Assembly (NCBI GenBank): GCA_963669315.1
Contig: OY770021.1
Location: 1 to 64,000 of the forward strand
Length of the DNA stretch: 64,000 bases
Source of the DNA: SZUA-547 sp963669315
GTDB taxonomy: Bacteria; Pseudomonadota; Alphaproteobacteria; Rhodobacterales; Rhodobacteraceae
Direction of reading: 5' to 3'
Each line of letters opens with the position of its first letter. Within the stretch, counting starts at the first letter, position 1. The notes beneath the pieces were generated by a model. The model worked only from the letters and a program-made list of their open reading frames with translations, had not been told where the DNA came from and did not search any database. Of this stretch, positions 27,327 to 35,009 are shown one piece after another. The position numbers and the translations under genes are program-made.

Positions 27327-27342
27327 CATAATATTTATTATG
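27327..27342. repeat. Perfect AT-rich palindrome between convergent hflX and matB
   Basis: CATAATA, a TT centre, then TATTATG: a perfect 7-base inverted repeat in a locally AT-rich gap. It lacks the GC stem and T-run of a normal terminator. It could be a protein binding site or a weak bidirectional end signal. Confidence 0.4.
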
Positions 27343-27406
27343 CGCCCTTTTGTGTGAAGCGTCAGCGCGAGAGTCGCCTCAGCCACTTTGAACGAACAGC
27401 CGTTGA

Positions 27407-28924
27407 TTAGCTTAAAAATATATCTCGGTACTCGTCCCTCAGCGCAGCTTTCTGCACCTTACCCATCGCATTGCGCGGCAACTGCTCAACAAAACGGATT
27501 GCCTTGGGGCGCTTGAAACCTGCCAGCATTTCGCGGCATCGCTCTTCGATCGCGGCGCTTTCGGCCGTAGCGCCGGCATTTATCGCGACAATGGCGACCA
27601 CAGCTTCGCCCAAATCCTTGTGAGGAACGCCAATCACCGCGGCCTCGTTAACGCCAGGCGCGTCGTCGATCACTGCTTCAACTTCTTTTGGATAGACGTT
27701 CAGGCCTCCGCTGATAATCAGATCCTTGGAGCGTCCAACGATGTGCAGATAGCCCTCTTCATCGAACTTCCCCATATCGCCGGTGATGAAAAAACCATCC
27801 GACCGGAATTCGGCGGCGGTTTTTTCAGGCATCCTCCAATAGCCTTTGAAAACGTTCGGGCCGCGCACTTCGACGCTACCGGTTTTGCCGCCTGGCAGAA
27901 CCGCGCCGTCATCATCACACACCCGCACTTCAACGCCCGGCAATGAAGGGCCTACCGATCCAGGTTTACGAGCTCCATCAAGAGGATTAGACGTATTCAT
28001 TCCGGTCTCGGTCATGCCATAGCGTTCGAGTATCTGATGGCCGGTTCGCGCCTTGAAGTCGCGGTGAGTTTCTTCGAGAAGCGGCGCGGATCCAGAAATG
28101 AAAAGACGCATATTGGCGCATAAATTGGCGGATAATGCCGCCTCGCTTAGCAACCGCGTGTAGAATGTGGGCACGCCCATCATCATTGTAGCATCAGGGA
28201 GAGAATTGATCGCCTCAACCGTGTCAAACCGCGGGTGGAACAGCATTGCGCCTCCCGCCAGCATCAACGTGTTGGTGGCCACAAACAGCCCATGAACGTG
28301 ATAGATGGGCAGCATGTGAAGCAGCGTGTCCGCCTCTGTGATCCCCCAAAGTTCTGCAAGCGTTTCGGCGTTTGAGAGCAACGCCCGGTGCGTCAGCATC
28401 GTGCCTTTGGAGCGCCCAGTGGTGCCAGACGTATAGCAAAGACTCGCCAGATCATCAGCGCCGCGGGGAACAGTCTGAAATTCTCGGGACGCCGTGTTCG
28501 AAGCGTCAGCCAGACTCCCCTGCCCCGATGCATCAAGCGTCAGCACCGTCGCATCGCCGATAGAGTCAAGCGAGGCGATGTTTGGAGCTCGGCTAGGGTC
28601 GCAAACCACGATAGTAGGTGCGGCGTCGCCCAGGAAGTAGTCAACTTCTGAAACTGTGTAGGCGGTGTTGAGGGGCAGGAACACGGCGCCGGCCCGGATC
28701 GTGGCCAAATAAAGGAACAGCGCCTGCTCGGATTTCTCGACCTGCACAGCGACGCGATCGCCGGGGATCACACCTTTGGCGACCAGCGCGTTGGCGATCT
28801 GGGCGGTTTGCAATAGCATATCGGCGTAGCTGAGTATTGAGCCGTCCGGAGCGATCAGGAACGGCGCTGCGCCGCGAGATTGCGCCGTCGATTCAATTCG
28901 GCAGAATAGTGATGCGTCCTGCAT
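27407..28924 (-). CDS. matB: Malonyl-CoA synthetase
   Basis: A 505-residue AMP-forming acyl-CoA ligase. The ATP loop LCYTSGTTGRSKG is near residue 165, and the acyl-pocket and A5 region RYGMTETGMNTSNPLDG near 305 matches Rhizobium MatB closely, as do GPNVFKGYWRMPEKT and GGLNVYPKEVE; the catalytic lysine is in RNAMGKVQK near the end. It should activate malonate (perhaps methylmalonate) to the CoA ester. No malonyl-CoA decarboxylase or malonate transporter is adjacent, so the substrate source is not explained locally. It sits between hflX and mazG. Confidence 0.88.
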   Translation of the reverse strand: MQDASLFCRIESTAQSRGAAPFLIAPDGSILSYADMLLQTAQIANALVAKGVIPGDRVAVQVEKSEQALFLYLATIRAGAVFLPLNTAYTVSEVDYFLGDAAPTIVVCDPSRAPNIASLDSIGDATVLTLDASGQGSLADASNTASREFQTVPRGADDLASLCYTSGTTGRSKGTMLTHRALLSNAETLAELWGITEADTLLHMLPIYHVHGLFVATNTLMLAGGAMLFHPRFDTVEAINSLPDATMMMGVPTFYTRLLSEAALSANLCANMRLFISGSAPLLEETHRDFKARTGHQILERYGMTETGMNTSNPLDGARKPGSVGPSLPGVEVRVCDDDGAVLPGGKTGSVEVRGPNVFKGYWRMPEKTAAEFRSDGFFITGDMGKFDEEGYLHIVGRSKDLIISGGLNVYPKEVEAVIDDAPGVNEAAVIGVPHKDLGEAVVAIVAINAGATAESAAIEERCREMLAGFKRPKAIRFVEQLPRNAMGKVQKAALRDEYRDIFLS

Positions 28925-29052
28925 TGCCCCCTCCCCTGGTCGATTGAGCTTCGCCTAAGAAAACGTCGTTGGCCGCAAAGGTCCAGAGCAGCTTTGACAA
29001 GGGGCGTTCTGACGGGGAACGTGCCGTCAAGTGATGAGGAAGGGAATCGCGT

Positions 29053-29913
29053 ATGAATACGCCCTCAACCAAACTCGGACAGAGTTCCGAAGATTTATTC
29101 CAAGACTCAGGTGGTGGGATCGAGCGCCTGCGCGAGATTATGCGCCGCTTGCGCGACAAGGAGACCGGCTGCCCTTGGGACATCGTCCAGAATTTCGAGA
29201 CGATCGCTCCTTACACCATTGAAGAGGCCTATGAAGTCGCCGACGCGATCCAACGCGGTGCAATTTCCGAACTCGAAGGAGAATTAGGCGATCTTCTGCT
29301 TCAGGTCATTTATCACGCTCAGATGGCCGAGGAGGACGGCGCGTTTAATTTTGATGACGTGACCCGCGCAATCTCGGACAAAATGGTCCACCGTCATCCG
29401 CATGTGTTTGGGGATAAAAGTCGCGACAAAACGCCGGAAAAGCAGACTCGCGATTGGGAAGAGATAAAAGCCGCTGAACGGAGCGCCCGGGGCGAGACGA
29501 GCGACAGTGCACTCGACGGTGTGGCGACCGCCCTGCCCGCCTTGACCCGCGCGATAAAGCTGCAAAACCGCGCCTCGCGCGTCGGGTTCGACTGGCCGCA
29601 TCGGGCCAATGTTCTGGAAAAACTGGTAGAGGAAACTCAGGAGCTTTCCGACGAGATCGAAGCCGGAGACGCGGATGCGATCGAGGATGAGTTCGGCGAC
29701 CTTCTCTTCGTCATGGCCAATCTTGCCCGGCATCTGAAAATTGACCCGGAAGTAGCTCTGCGCAGAACGAATGCAAAGTTCGAGCGCCGATTCAGAGAGG
29801 TTGAGCGCAGGTTGGCGGCGCGCGGGCGTAGCGCGGCGGAGTCAACGCTGGAGGAAATGGATGCGCTGTGGAATGCGATCAAGAAGGAAGAAAAGGCCAC
29901 TTCGAAGCCATAG
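29053..29913 (+). CDS. mazG: Nucleoside triphosphate pyrophosphohydrolase MazG
   Basis: A 286-residue tandem-MazG protein hydrolysing non-canonical and excess NTPs to NMP and pyrophosphate. The first domain (CPWDIVQNFETIAPYTIEEAYEV, then ELEGELGDLLLQVIYHA) carries the EExxE/ExxD metal ligands; the second (VEETQELSDEI, then DEFGDLLFVMANLARHL) repeats them. The first 20 residues are a variable leader. It is transcribed away from matB. Confidence 0.94.
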   Translation: MNTPSTKLGQSSEDLFQDSGGGIERLREIMRRLRDKETGCPWDIVQNFETIAPYTIEEAYEVADAIQRGAISELEGELGDLLLQVIYHAQMAEEDGAFNFDDVTRAISDKMVHRHPHVFGDKSRDKTPEKQTRDWEEIKAAERSARGETSDSALDGVATALPALTRAIKLQNRASRVGFDWPHRANVLEKLVEETQELSDEIEAGDADAIEDEFGDLLFVMANLARHLKIDPEVALRRTNAKFERRFREVERRLAARGRSAAESTLEEMDALWNAIKKEEKATSKP

Positions 29914-29945
29914 GAGATCTGACTAGCGTCACCAAATTTCTTTTC

Positions 29946-29960
29946 TGATTTTTTTTATCA
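29946..29960. promoter_or_regulatory. Iron-responsive-operator-like palindrome
   Basis: TGA at 29946-29948 and TCA at 29958-29960 are separated by exactly 9 bases, matching the TGA-N9-TCA form reported for RirA-type iron-responsive operators. The dyad extends one to two bases on each side (CTGAT...ATCAG). It lies 4 bases upstream of a predicted -35 element and ahead of a ferric-ion binding protein gene. The match is sequence-only and the regulator is inferred. Confidence 0.45.
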
Positions 29961-29964
29961 GGTA

Positions 29965-29992
29965 TTGACCAAGTGTTTTAGTCGGGTAATGT
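29965..29992 (+). promoter_or_regulatory. Predicted promoter of the ferric-ion binding protein gene
   Basis: TTGACC (29965-29970) and TAATGT (29987-29992) are spaced by 16 bases, 35 bases before the chosen start codon. The palindrome just upstream would place a repressor at the edge of the -35. Confidence 0.4.
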
Positions 29993-30027
29993 CCGCCACT
30001 AGTAAAGGCAACCTGGAAATTCAACCG

Positions 30028-31035
30028 ATGAAACTCTCCTCAACGATGCTCGCCGCCGCGGCCATCACATTGACCGCCCCGGCATTTTCGGCGGAAATAA
30101 ATGTTTACTCCTCGCGTCAACCCCAACTGATCGAGCCGATCTTCGAGGTGTTCGAGAAAAGCACAGGCATCGACGTCAAGGTGCTGTTCGCCAAGAAAGG
30201 GCTGGTGGAGCGCCTGCGCTTGGAGGGAGACGCCAGCCCGGCGGATCTCTATGTCGCCGCGGATATTGGAAGTCTGGTCCAGGCCGTCGATGCAGGCGTC
30301 GTTGAGCCGCTCGGCAACGAGTTACTAGAAGAAACCATTCCTACTGAATTCCGCGATCCTGACGGGCGGTGGTTCGGCGTCACCACTCGCGCGCGCATCG
30401 TCTACGCGTCGAAAGAACGTGTTGGAGAAGGCGATGTAACGACTTATGAGGATTTGGCGTCGGGTAAATGGAAGGGGCGAATCTGCACCCGTTCAGGACG
30501 CCACGCCTATAACCTCGCCCTTTTTTCGGCGGTTAAGACGCATCACGGGTCGGACGAGACGAAAACCTGGCTAAAAGGCGTGAAGGCGAATCTGGCGCGC
30601 AAGCCGCAAGGCAATGATCGCGCGCAGGTAAAGGCTATCTGGGCTGGTGAATGCGATATCGCCATCGGCAACACCTATTACATGGGCAAGATGTTGCAGG
30701 ATCCGGAACAAACAGCATGGGCGGATTCCGTACGCATTGTTTTTCCGAATTTCGAGGGTGGCGGCGCGCATCTTAATATCTCGGGCATGGCGCTGACCAA
30801 GTCATCTCCGAACCGGGAGAACGCCATAAAACTGATGGAGTATATGGTTTCGGATGACGCTCAGAGGCTCTATGCGGAACTAAACTATGAATACCCGGTT
30901 CTCTCAGGTGTTGAGCCCAGCGATCTGGTGAAATCCTGGGGCGAATTCGAAGCGGACACGATTGGACTGGCGGAAATCGCCGATGGTCGCGCGGACGCTC
31001 TCAAACTGGTCGATGAGATCGGGTTCGACGACTGA
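30028..31035 (+). CDS. Periplasmic ferric-iron binding protein (FbpA/FutA type)
   Basis: A 335-residue type II periplasmic binding protein with a clear signal peptide (KLSSTMLAAAAITLTAPAFS, cleavage before AEINVYSSR). Family marks are INVYSSRQPQLIEPIF at the start, GRICTRSGRHAYN with an arginine anion site near residue 150, and the iron-ligating tyrosine pair IGNTYYMGKM near 215. It should deliver Fe3+ to an inner-membrane FbpBC-type ABC transporter, but no permease or ATPase gene is next to it. An iron-responsive-operator-like site is upstream. An in-frame start at 29965 was rejected because it would hide the signal peptide. Confidence 0.9.
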   Translation: MKLSSTMLAAAAITLTAPAFSAEINVYSSRQPQLIEPIFEVFEKSTGIDVKVLFAKKGLVERLRLEGDASPADLYVAADIGSLVQAVDAGVVEPLGNELLEETIPTEFRDPDGRWFGVTTRARIVYASKERVGEGDVTTYEDLASGKWKGRICTRSGRHAYNLALFSAVKTHHGSDETKTWLKGVKANLARKPQGNDRAQVKAIWAGECDIAIGNTYYMGKMLQDPEQTAWADSVRIVFPNFEGGGAHLNISGMALTKSSPNRENAIKLMEYMVSDDAQRLYAELNYEYPVLSGVEPSDLVKSWGEFEADTIGLAEIADGRADALKLVDEIGFDD

Positions 31036-31190
31036 CAACCAACCGAAGAATGTTGGGACGCCCCCTTTGCGACCCCTCCCGTTTTTCTTTTGCAGATTTC
31101 GCTCATTTCCCGCCTAAAAGGGGTGCTGCACACCCTGTCATTTCGCGCTAAACCCCTCTCGGAACATTACTCGCCGCAAGGGGACTGAAT

Positions 31191-32465
31191 ATGAGCGCGA
31201 TCATCGACATCACAGCCAGAGAGATACTCGACAGCCGGGGAAATCCGACGGTCGAGGTCGACGTGACGCTTGAGGATGGATCGATGGGGCGCGCCGCAGT
31301 TCCGTCAGGCGCATCCACCGGCGCACATGAAGCCGTAGAACTGCGCGACGGTGAGGCTCGCTATGGGGGCAAAGGCGTCCTTAAATCCGTTTCAGCCGTC
31401 AACGGAGAGATTTTCGAAGCGCTTGCCGGAATTGACGCTCGCGACCAAGCCGCCATCGACCGCGCCATGATTGAAATGGACGGGACAGCGAATAAAGGGC
31501 GCTTCGGCGCAAACGCGATTCTCGGCGTCAGTTTGGCCGCCGCGAAAGCCGCCGCGGAGCATTCGGGCCTGCCTCTATACCGTTATGTCGGCGGAACCAG
31601 CGCATGCACCCTCCCCGTACCCATGATGAACATCATCAATGGCGGTGAGCACGCTGACAATCCGATCGATATTCAGGAATTCATGATCATGCCGGTCGCA
31701 GCGGAGACGATCCGCGACGCGGTGCGCATCGGCTCGGAAATCTTTCACACCCTGAAGAAAGAGCTGTCCGCCGCTGGCCACAACACGAATGTCGGTGACG
31801 AAGGTGGGTTCGCGCCTAACATCGGCTCCACCACCGAAGCGCTCGACTTCATTATGAAGTCGGTTGAAACAGCGGGATACAAACCGGGAGACGAAGTGCA
31901 TTTGGCGCTGGACGCCGCCTCCACCGAGTTTTTCTCGGACAACGCCTACCATCTGAAAGGCGAGGGCAAGACCCTGACTTCTGAGGAGATGGCCACGTAT
32001 CTAGCGGATCTGGTCGGGCGCTATCCGATAATATCTATCGAAGACGGCATGGCTGAGGACGACTGGGATGGCTGGAAGATTCTCACCGACATGATCGGCG
32101 ACCGTTGCCAGCTTGTCGGCGATGACCTGTTTGTCACCAACCCGGTTCGGCTTTCTGACGGTATAGAGCGCGGCGTCGCCAATTCGATCCTGGTCAAGGT
32201 CAATCAGATCGGGACACTGACGGAGACGCTGCAAGCGGTCGATTTGGCGCATCGCGCCTCATACACTGCTGTCATGTCGCATCGCTCTGGAGAGACCGAA
32301 GACACAACGATCGCCGACTTGGCGGTCGCAACCAATTGCGGGCAAATCAAGACTGGATCTTTGGCGCGTTCCGACCGTTTGTCGAAGTACAATCAGCTGA
32401 TCCGTATTGCCGAGGAACTCGGAGACACCGCAACTTACACCGGGCGTTCGATCCTGAAGAACTAA
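31191..32465 (+). CDS. eno: Enolase
   Basis: Glycolytic 2-phosphoglycerate dehydratase, 424 residues, normal length. N-terminal ITAREILDSRGNPTVEVDV, the mobile loop SGASTGAHEAVELRDG, metal ligands in LALDAAS, SIEDGMAEDDW and VGDDLFVTNP, catalytic lysine in ILVKVNQIGT, and the C-terminal SHRSGETEDTTIADLAVA are all present. AAGGGGACTG before the ATG gives a good ribosome site. ftsB follows after about 130 bases, the usual alphaproteobacterial neighbour. Confidence 0.98.
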   Translation: MSAIIDITAREILDSRGNPTVEVDVTLEDGSMGRAAVPSGASTGAHEAVELRDGEARYGGKGVLKSVSAVNGEIFEALAGIDARDQAAIDRAMIEMDGTANKGRFGANAILGVSLAAAKAAAEHSGLPLYRYVGGTSACTLPVPMMNIINGGEHADNPIDIQEFMIMPVAAETIRDAVRIGSEIFHTLKKELSAAGHNTNVGDEGGFAPNIGSTTEALDFIMKSVETAGYKPGDEVHLALDAASTEFFSDNAYHLKGEGKTLTSEEMATYLADLVGRYPIISIEDGMAEDDWDGWKILTDMIGDRCQLVGDDLFVTNPVRLSDGIERGVANSILVKVNQIGTLTETLQAVDLAHRASYTAVMSHRSGETEDTTIADLAVATNCGQIKTGSLARSDRLSKYNQLIRIAEELGDTATYTGRSILKN

Positions 32466-32474
32466 AATCGCGTT

Positions 32475-32510
32475 AGGCTTCGCTATTCGTTCGCGCCTGA
32501 GGCTTTTTTC
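32475..32510 (+). terminator. Possible weak terminator after eno
   Basis: AGGC (32475-32478) can pair with GCCT near 32496, and a short GCC-TGA-GGC hairpin runs directly into six Ts (32504-32509). The stem is weak, so termination may be partial with readthrough into ftsB. Confidence 0.3.
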
Positions 32511-32592
32511 GTAGAATCAACGAATTAAGGCTTCCCAAGTGATTCGTTTTCTGCGATTCTGAACACGTTGAGTAGTGTTCGGATCGAGTATT

Positions 32593-32895
32593 ATGCCGTC
32601 TAATCTCCTCAGTAGTAAAGCGCCAAGCGCCCTGTTTTCGATCGGGGCCTTTGCTGGTGTGTGCTTCTTTGCATTTCACGCGCTTCAAGGAGAGTATGGG
32701 CTATTCGCGCTGATGCAGGCGGACAGCCGCGCTGCAGAACTTGAACTCGAACTGCAACAAGTGCGCGCAGAACGAATTGCTGCGGAGAACAAAACCCGCC
32801 GTCTTAGCGATGACTACCTTGACGTCGACCTTCTGGATGAGCGTGCACGCATCGTGCTGGGCTATGCCAGACATGACGAGCTTCTCATCGAGTAG
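32593..32895 (+). CDS. ftsB: FtsB/DivIC-like septum formation initiator
   Basis: A 100-residue bitopic protein: one membrane helix (LFSIGAFAGVCFFAFHAL, about residues 13-31) followed by a coiled coil (AELELELQQVRAERIAAENK) and a C-terminal LDERARIVLGYARHDELLI that is typical of FtsB homologues after eno. It should bridge FtsL and FtsQ in the divisome. I chose ATG 32593; a GTG at 32575 would add six residues. pdhA often follows in relatives, but here the next gene is cysE on the other strand. Confidence 0.88.
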   Translation: MPSNLLSSKAPSALFSIGAFAGVCFFAFHALQGEYGLFALMQADSRAAELELELQQVRAERIAAENKTRRLSDDYLDVDLLDERARIVLGYARHDELLIE

Positions 32896-32910
32896 CCAAA
32901 GACCCGCCGG

Positions 32911-33720
32911 TTAGTCGATCCGGTGATCCATAGAATGAGATGGATGACTGCAGCCGGCATCACCTACTATTCGCGCCGGGACGCCAGCTACGGTCTTGCA
33001 GGGCGGCACGTCTTGCAAAACGACTGAGCCAGATGCGACGCGACTGCATTCACCTATTGAGATGTTTCCAAGCACCGCCGCACCTGCGCCCAGCAATACG
33101 CCGCGACCAATCTTTGGGTGGCGGTCTCCATCTTCTTTGCCGGTGCCGCCCAGAGTTACGCTGTGGAGCATCGAAACGTCGTCGCCCACGACCGCGGTTT
33201 CGCCGATTACGATGCTATGTGCGTGATCGATCATGACGCCCCGACCAATCAGAGCCCCAGGGTGAATATCGACCCCAAAGACTTCTGACGTGCGCATTTG
33301 AATGAAATAAGCCAAATCGCGGCGACCACGCAGCCAAAGGCTGTGTGCAATACGGTACGCTTGCAGGGCCTGGAAGCCCTTAAAGTAGAGTATGGGTTGC
33401 AGATAGGAGTGGCAGGCGGGATCGCGATCAAAAACCGCTACGACATCAGCACGTGCAGCGTCGACAATGTCGTTAGAATCCGCAAACGCTTCAGCCGCGA
33501 TTTCCCTCAGCAGGAGTTCGGACATCTCCGGATTGGCGAGTTTCTGAGCCAAGCGATAGCCAAGCGCATCCTCAAAGGAATCGTGATGCAGAACAACTGC
33601 GTGGGCCAGGCTGGCCATCAGGGGCTCGCGCTCAACAAGTTCCTGCGCGCCTGAGCGCACCTGAACCCAGACCGGATCAAGTCGGGAAAGTTCAGCAGCC
33701 GTCTTTGGGTTCGCCGACAT
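32911..33720 (-). CDS. cysE: Serine O-acetyltransferase
   Basis: First committed enzyme of cysteine synthesis. 269 residues: N-terminal helical SATase domain (LDPVWVQVRSGAQELVEREP), then a left-handed beta helix of hexapeptide repeats (DIHPGALIGRGVMIDHAHSIVIGE, VTLGGTGKEDGDRHPKIG) with the catalytic His/Asp, and a C-terminal tail ending in ID that could bind CysK, whose CysE partner tail ends in isoleucine in enteric bacteria. Its position on the far side of the terminase/IS tract may be informative: cysE borders the GTA cluster in Rhodobacter, as far as I recall. Confidence 0.95.
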   Translation of the reverse strand: MSANPKTAAELSRLDPVWVQVRSGAQELVEREPLMASLAHAVVLHHDSFEDALGYRLAQKLANPEMSELLLREIAAEAFADSNDIVDAARADVVAVFDRDPACHSYLQPILYFKGFQALQAYRIAHSLWLRGRRDLAYFIQMRTSEVFGVDIHPGALIGRGVMIDHAHSIVIGETAVVGDDVSMLHSVTLGGTGKEDGDRHPKIGRGVLLGAGAAVLGNISIGECSRVASGSVVLQDVPPCKTVAGVPARIVGDAGCSHPSHSMDHRID

Positions 33721-33815
33721 TTGGTCCCCTCCTCAGTTCTGGTTAGACTATATCAGATCTGACGACTTGGAGATCGGTGGAAAGCGACCAAATGTCAACC
33801 AGTTGGCGGAATTAA

Positions 33816-34154
33816 ATGAACGATGAGTCTAGAGCGATCTTGCGGATGATTATTGAGAGGCGCCTGAAATCACTAACGGATTTAGGGCTAGAGAACGATG
33901 AACAGGCACCTGTTATTCTAGATCAACAGAGCGTTGGCAGGTTGAGCCGGATGGACGCCATGCAAAGGCAGGCCATGGCTCAGGAAACCGCACGCCGCCG
34001 CAAGTCGGAAATCTCCAGACTTCTCTCTACTTTGGAGCGCGTTAATGACGAGGAGTACGGATACTGCGCTGAGTGCGGCGAGGAAATCCCTCACCGCCGC
34101 CTAGAAATCGATCCGTGCGCCGCCTGCTGTGTCAATTGCGCTAGAGGATCCTAA
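33816..34154 (+). CDS. TraR/DksA-type zinc-finger protein
   Basis: A 112-residue protein with an N-terminal coiled coil (AMQRQAMAQETARRRKSEISRLL) and a C-terminal C4 zinc finger, CAEC then CVNC separated by about 17 residues (with RRLEIDPCAA between). DksA-like proteins enter the RNA polymerase secondary channel and modulate transcription with ppGpp. It is shorter than true DksA and lacks an obvious DxxDxA tip, so the TraR-like group fits better. The stop overlaps by four bases with a convergent small membrane-protein gene. Confidence 0.88.
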   Translation: MNDESRAILRMIIERRLKSLTDLGLENDEQAPVILDQQSVGRLSRMDAMQRQAMAQETARRRKSEISRLLSTLERVNDEEYGYCAECGEEIPHRRLEIDPCAACCVNCARGS

Positions 34155-34384
34155 TCGGGAGAGAAACGTCCTCCGCTCCGGTTGGGCGGCGTTTCTTTGG
34201 CGCGCCCGACATTCAGAGCGAGGGTTTCAACGATTGCATATGCGCGCCCCCAAAAATCATCGTCGCGGGGCGTTGGCGTCAGGGCCGCAACTGAGGAAGC
34301 AAGAGCGATGACGGCAAATGCCGCCTCGATCGCCAGTGGGGCGATGTCGAATACTTGCTGAAGCGCAGAAGTTTCGCTGGTCAC
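34151..34384 (-). CDS. Small phage/GTA-associated membrane protein, holin-like
   Basis: A 77-residue protein from GTG 34384, with AAGGA 8 bases upstream. It has one hydrophobic helix (APLAIEAAFAVIALASSVAAL) followed by the motif TPTPRDDDFWGRAYAIVETLALNVGRAKE. I recognise this helix-then-TPTPxDD...LALNxGxAK pattern from small genes in alphaproteobacterial prophages; a holin or lysis-accessory role is inferred, not shown. A longer frame to ATG 34441 is possible, but it would overlap the preceding fragment. It begins 4 bases after the stop of that fragment, as in phage operons. Confidence 0.6.
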   Translation of the reverse strand: MTSETSALQQVFDIAPLAIEAAFAVIALASSVAALTPTPRDDDFWGRAYAIVETLALNVGRAKETPPNRSGGRFSPD

Positions 34385-34388
34385 GTGA

Positions 34389-34688
34389 TTAATCCTTGGA
34401 TGGTGCATTGGGAGAAGATTGAGGCTGAAACACCCAGGCAAGGGCGTTGGACACAGCGGCCAGAGCCATCAAGTCATTTGGGTTAGAGCAGGACGGCGGT
34501 GTAGACTGCAATCTTGTCGCCCGAGAACGCGCCCGGTTCGCCGCGGACGCGACCGACCGGTCGCCCTGGAGGATCGCGGCTGGCGCAAATCGCGTGAATT
34601 CAGCTTCTCGTGCGATCGACGACGAGACTTCAGCGGCAAGCTCACGGTCCTCGTGGCCGCCCAGCGCAATCGCCTGGAGTGCCCCCGC
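34389..34688 (-). pseudogene. 3' fragment of a minus-strand gene cut by the IS element
   Basis: Reading the minus strand from the IS edge gives 99 uninterrupted codons with normal composition (starting AGALQAIALGGHEDRELAAE, ending NALAWVFQPQSSPNAPSKD) before TAA. It has no start of its own: the only in-frame ATG is about 25 codons from the end, and the frame meets a stop just inside the IS. It reads as the C-terminus of a gene whose 5' part is gone. Residues are alpha-helical and Ala-rich. I do not recognise the family, and it does not look like the missing terminase C-terminus. Its frame happens to line up with the terminase frame if the IS is removed. Confidence 0.6.
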
Positions 34689-34730
34689 TGAATTGGTCCA
34701 CCGTTATGTTTAGGAAACGGAGGACAGAGA

Positions 34731-35009
34731 ATGGCGAACAAGCGGCACAAGCCCGAAGAGATTGTTCGGAAGCTACGGCAGGTTGATGTGCTTGTCGGGC
34801 AGGGGATGACGCGTGTGGACGCGATCCGGGAGGTTCGTATCACCGAGCAGACCTATTACCGATGGCGAAAGCAGTATGGCGGCATGGGAACCGACCAACT
34901 GAAGGAACTCAAACGGCTTCAGAAGGAGAACGAACGGCTGAGAAAGGCCGTGTCGGACCTGACCCTGGACAAGCTGATCCTGAAGGAAGCTGCACGGGGA
35001 AACTTTTGA
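34731..35009 (+). CDS. IS3-family transposase OrfA
   Basis: A 92-residue protein with a helix-turn-helix (PEEIVRKLRQVDVLVGQG, then RVDAIREVRITEQTYYRWRKQYG) and a leucine-zipper-like helix (LKELKRLQKENERLRKAVSDL). It binds the IS ends. Near its end the sequence GGA AAC TTT TGA allows a -1 shift into orfB (AAA CTT TTG AGC), giving the OrfAB transposase. Confidence 0.92.
   Translation: MANKRHKPEEIVRKLRQVDVLVGQGMTRVDAIREVRITEQTYYRWRKQYGGMGTDQLKELKRLQKENERLRKAVSDLTLDKLILKEAARGNF

Noticed and set aside
34419..34713. Two small plus-strand frames and a minus-strand Arg-rich frame in the gap before the IS
   Set aside because: The third minus-strand frame here gives a natural-looking protein tail that ends neatly before the next gene; the others are Arg/Ser-rich shadows that run into the IS end.
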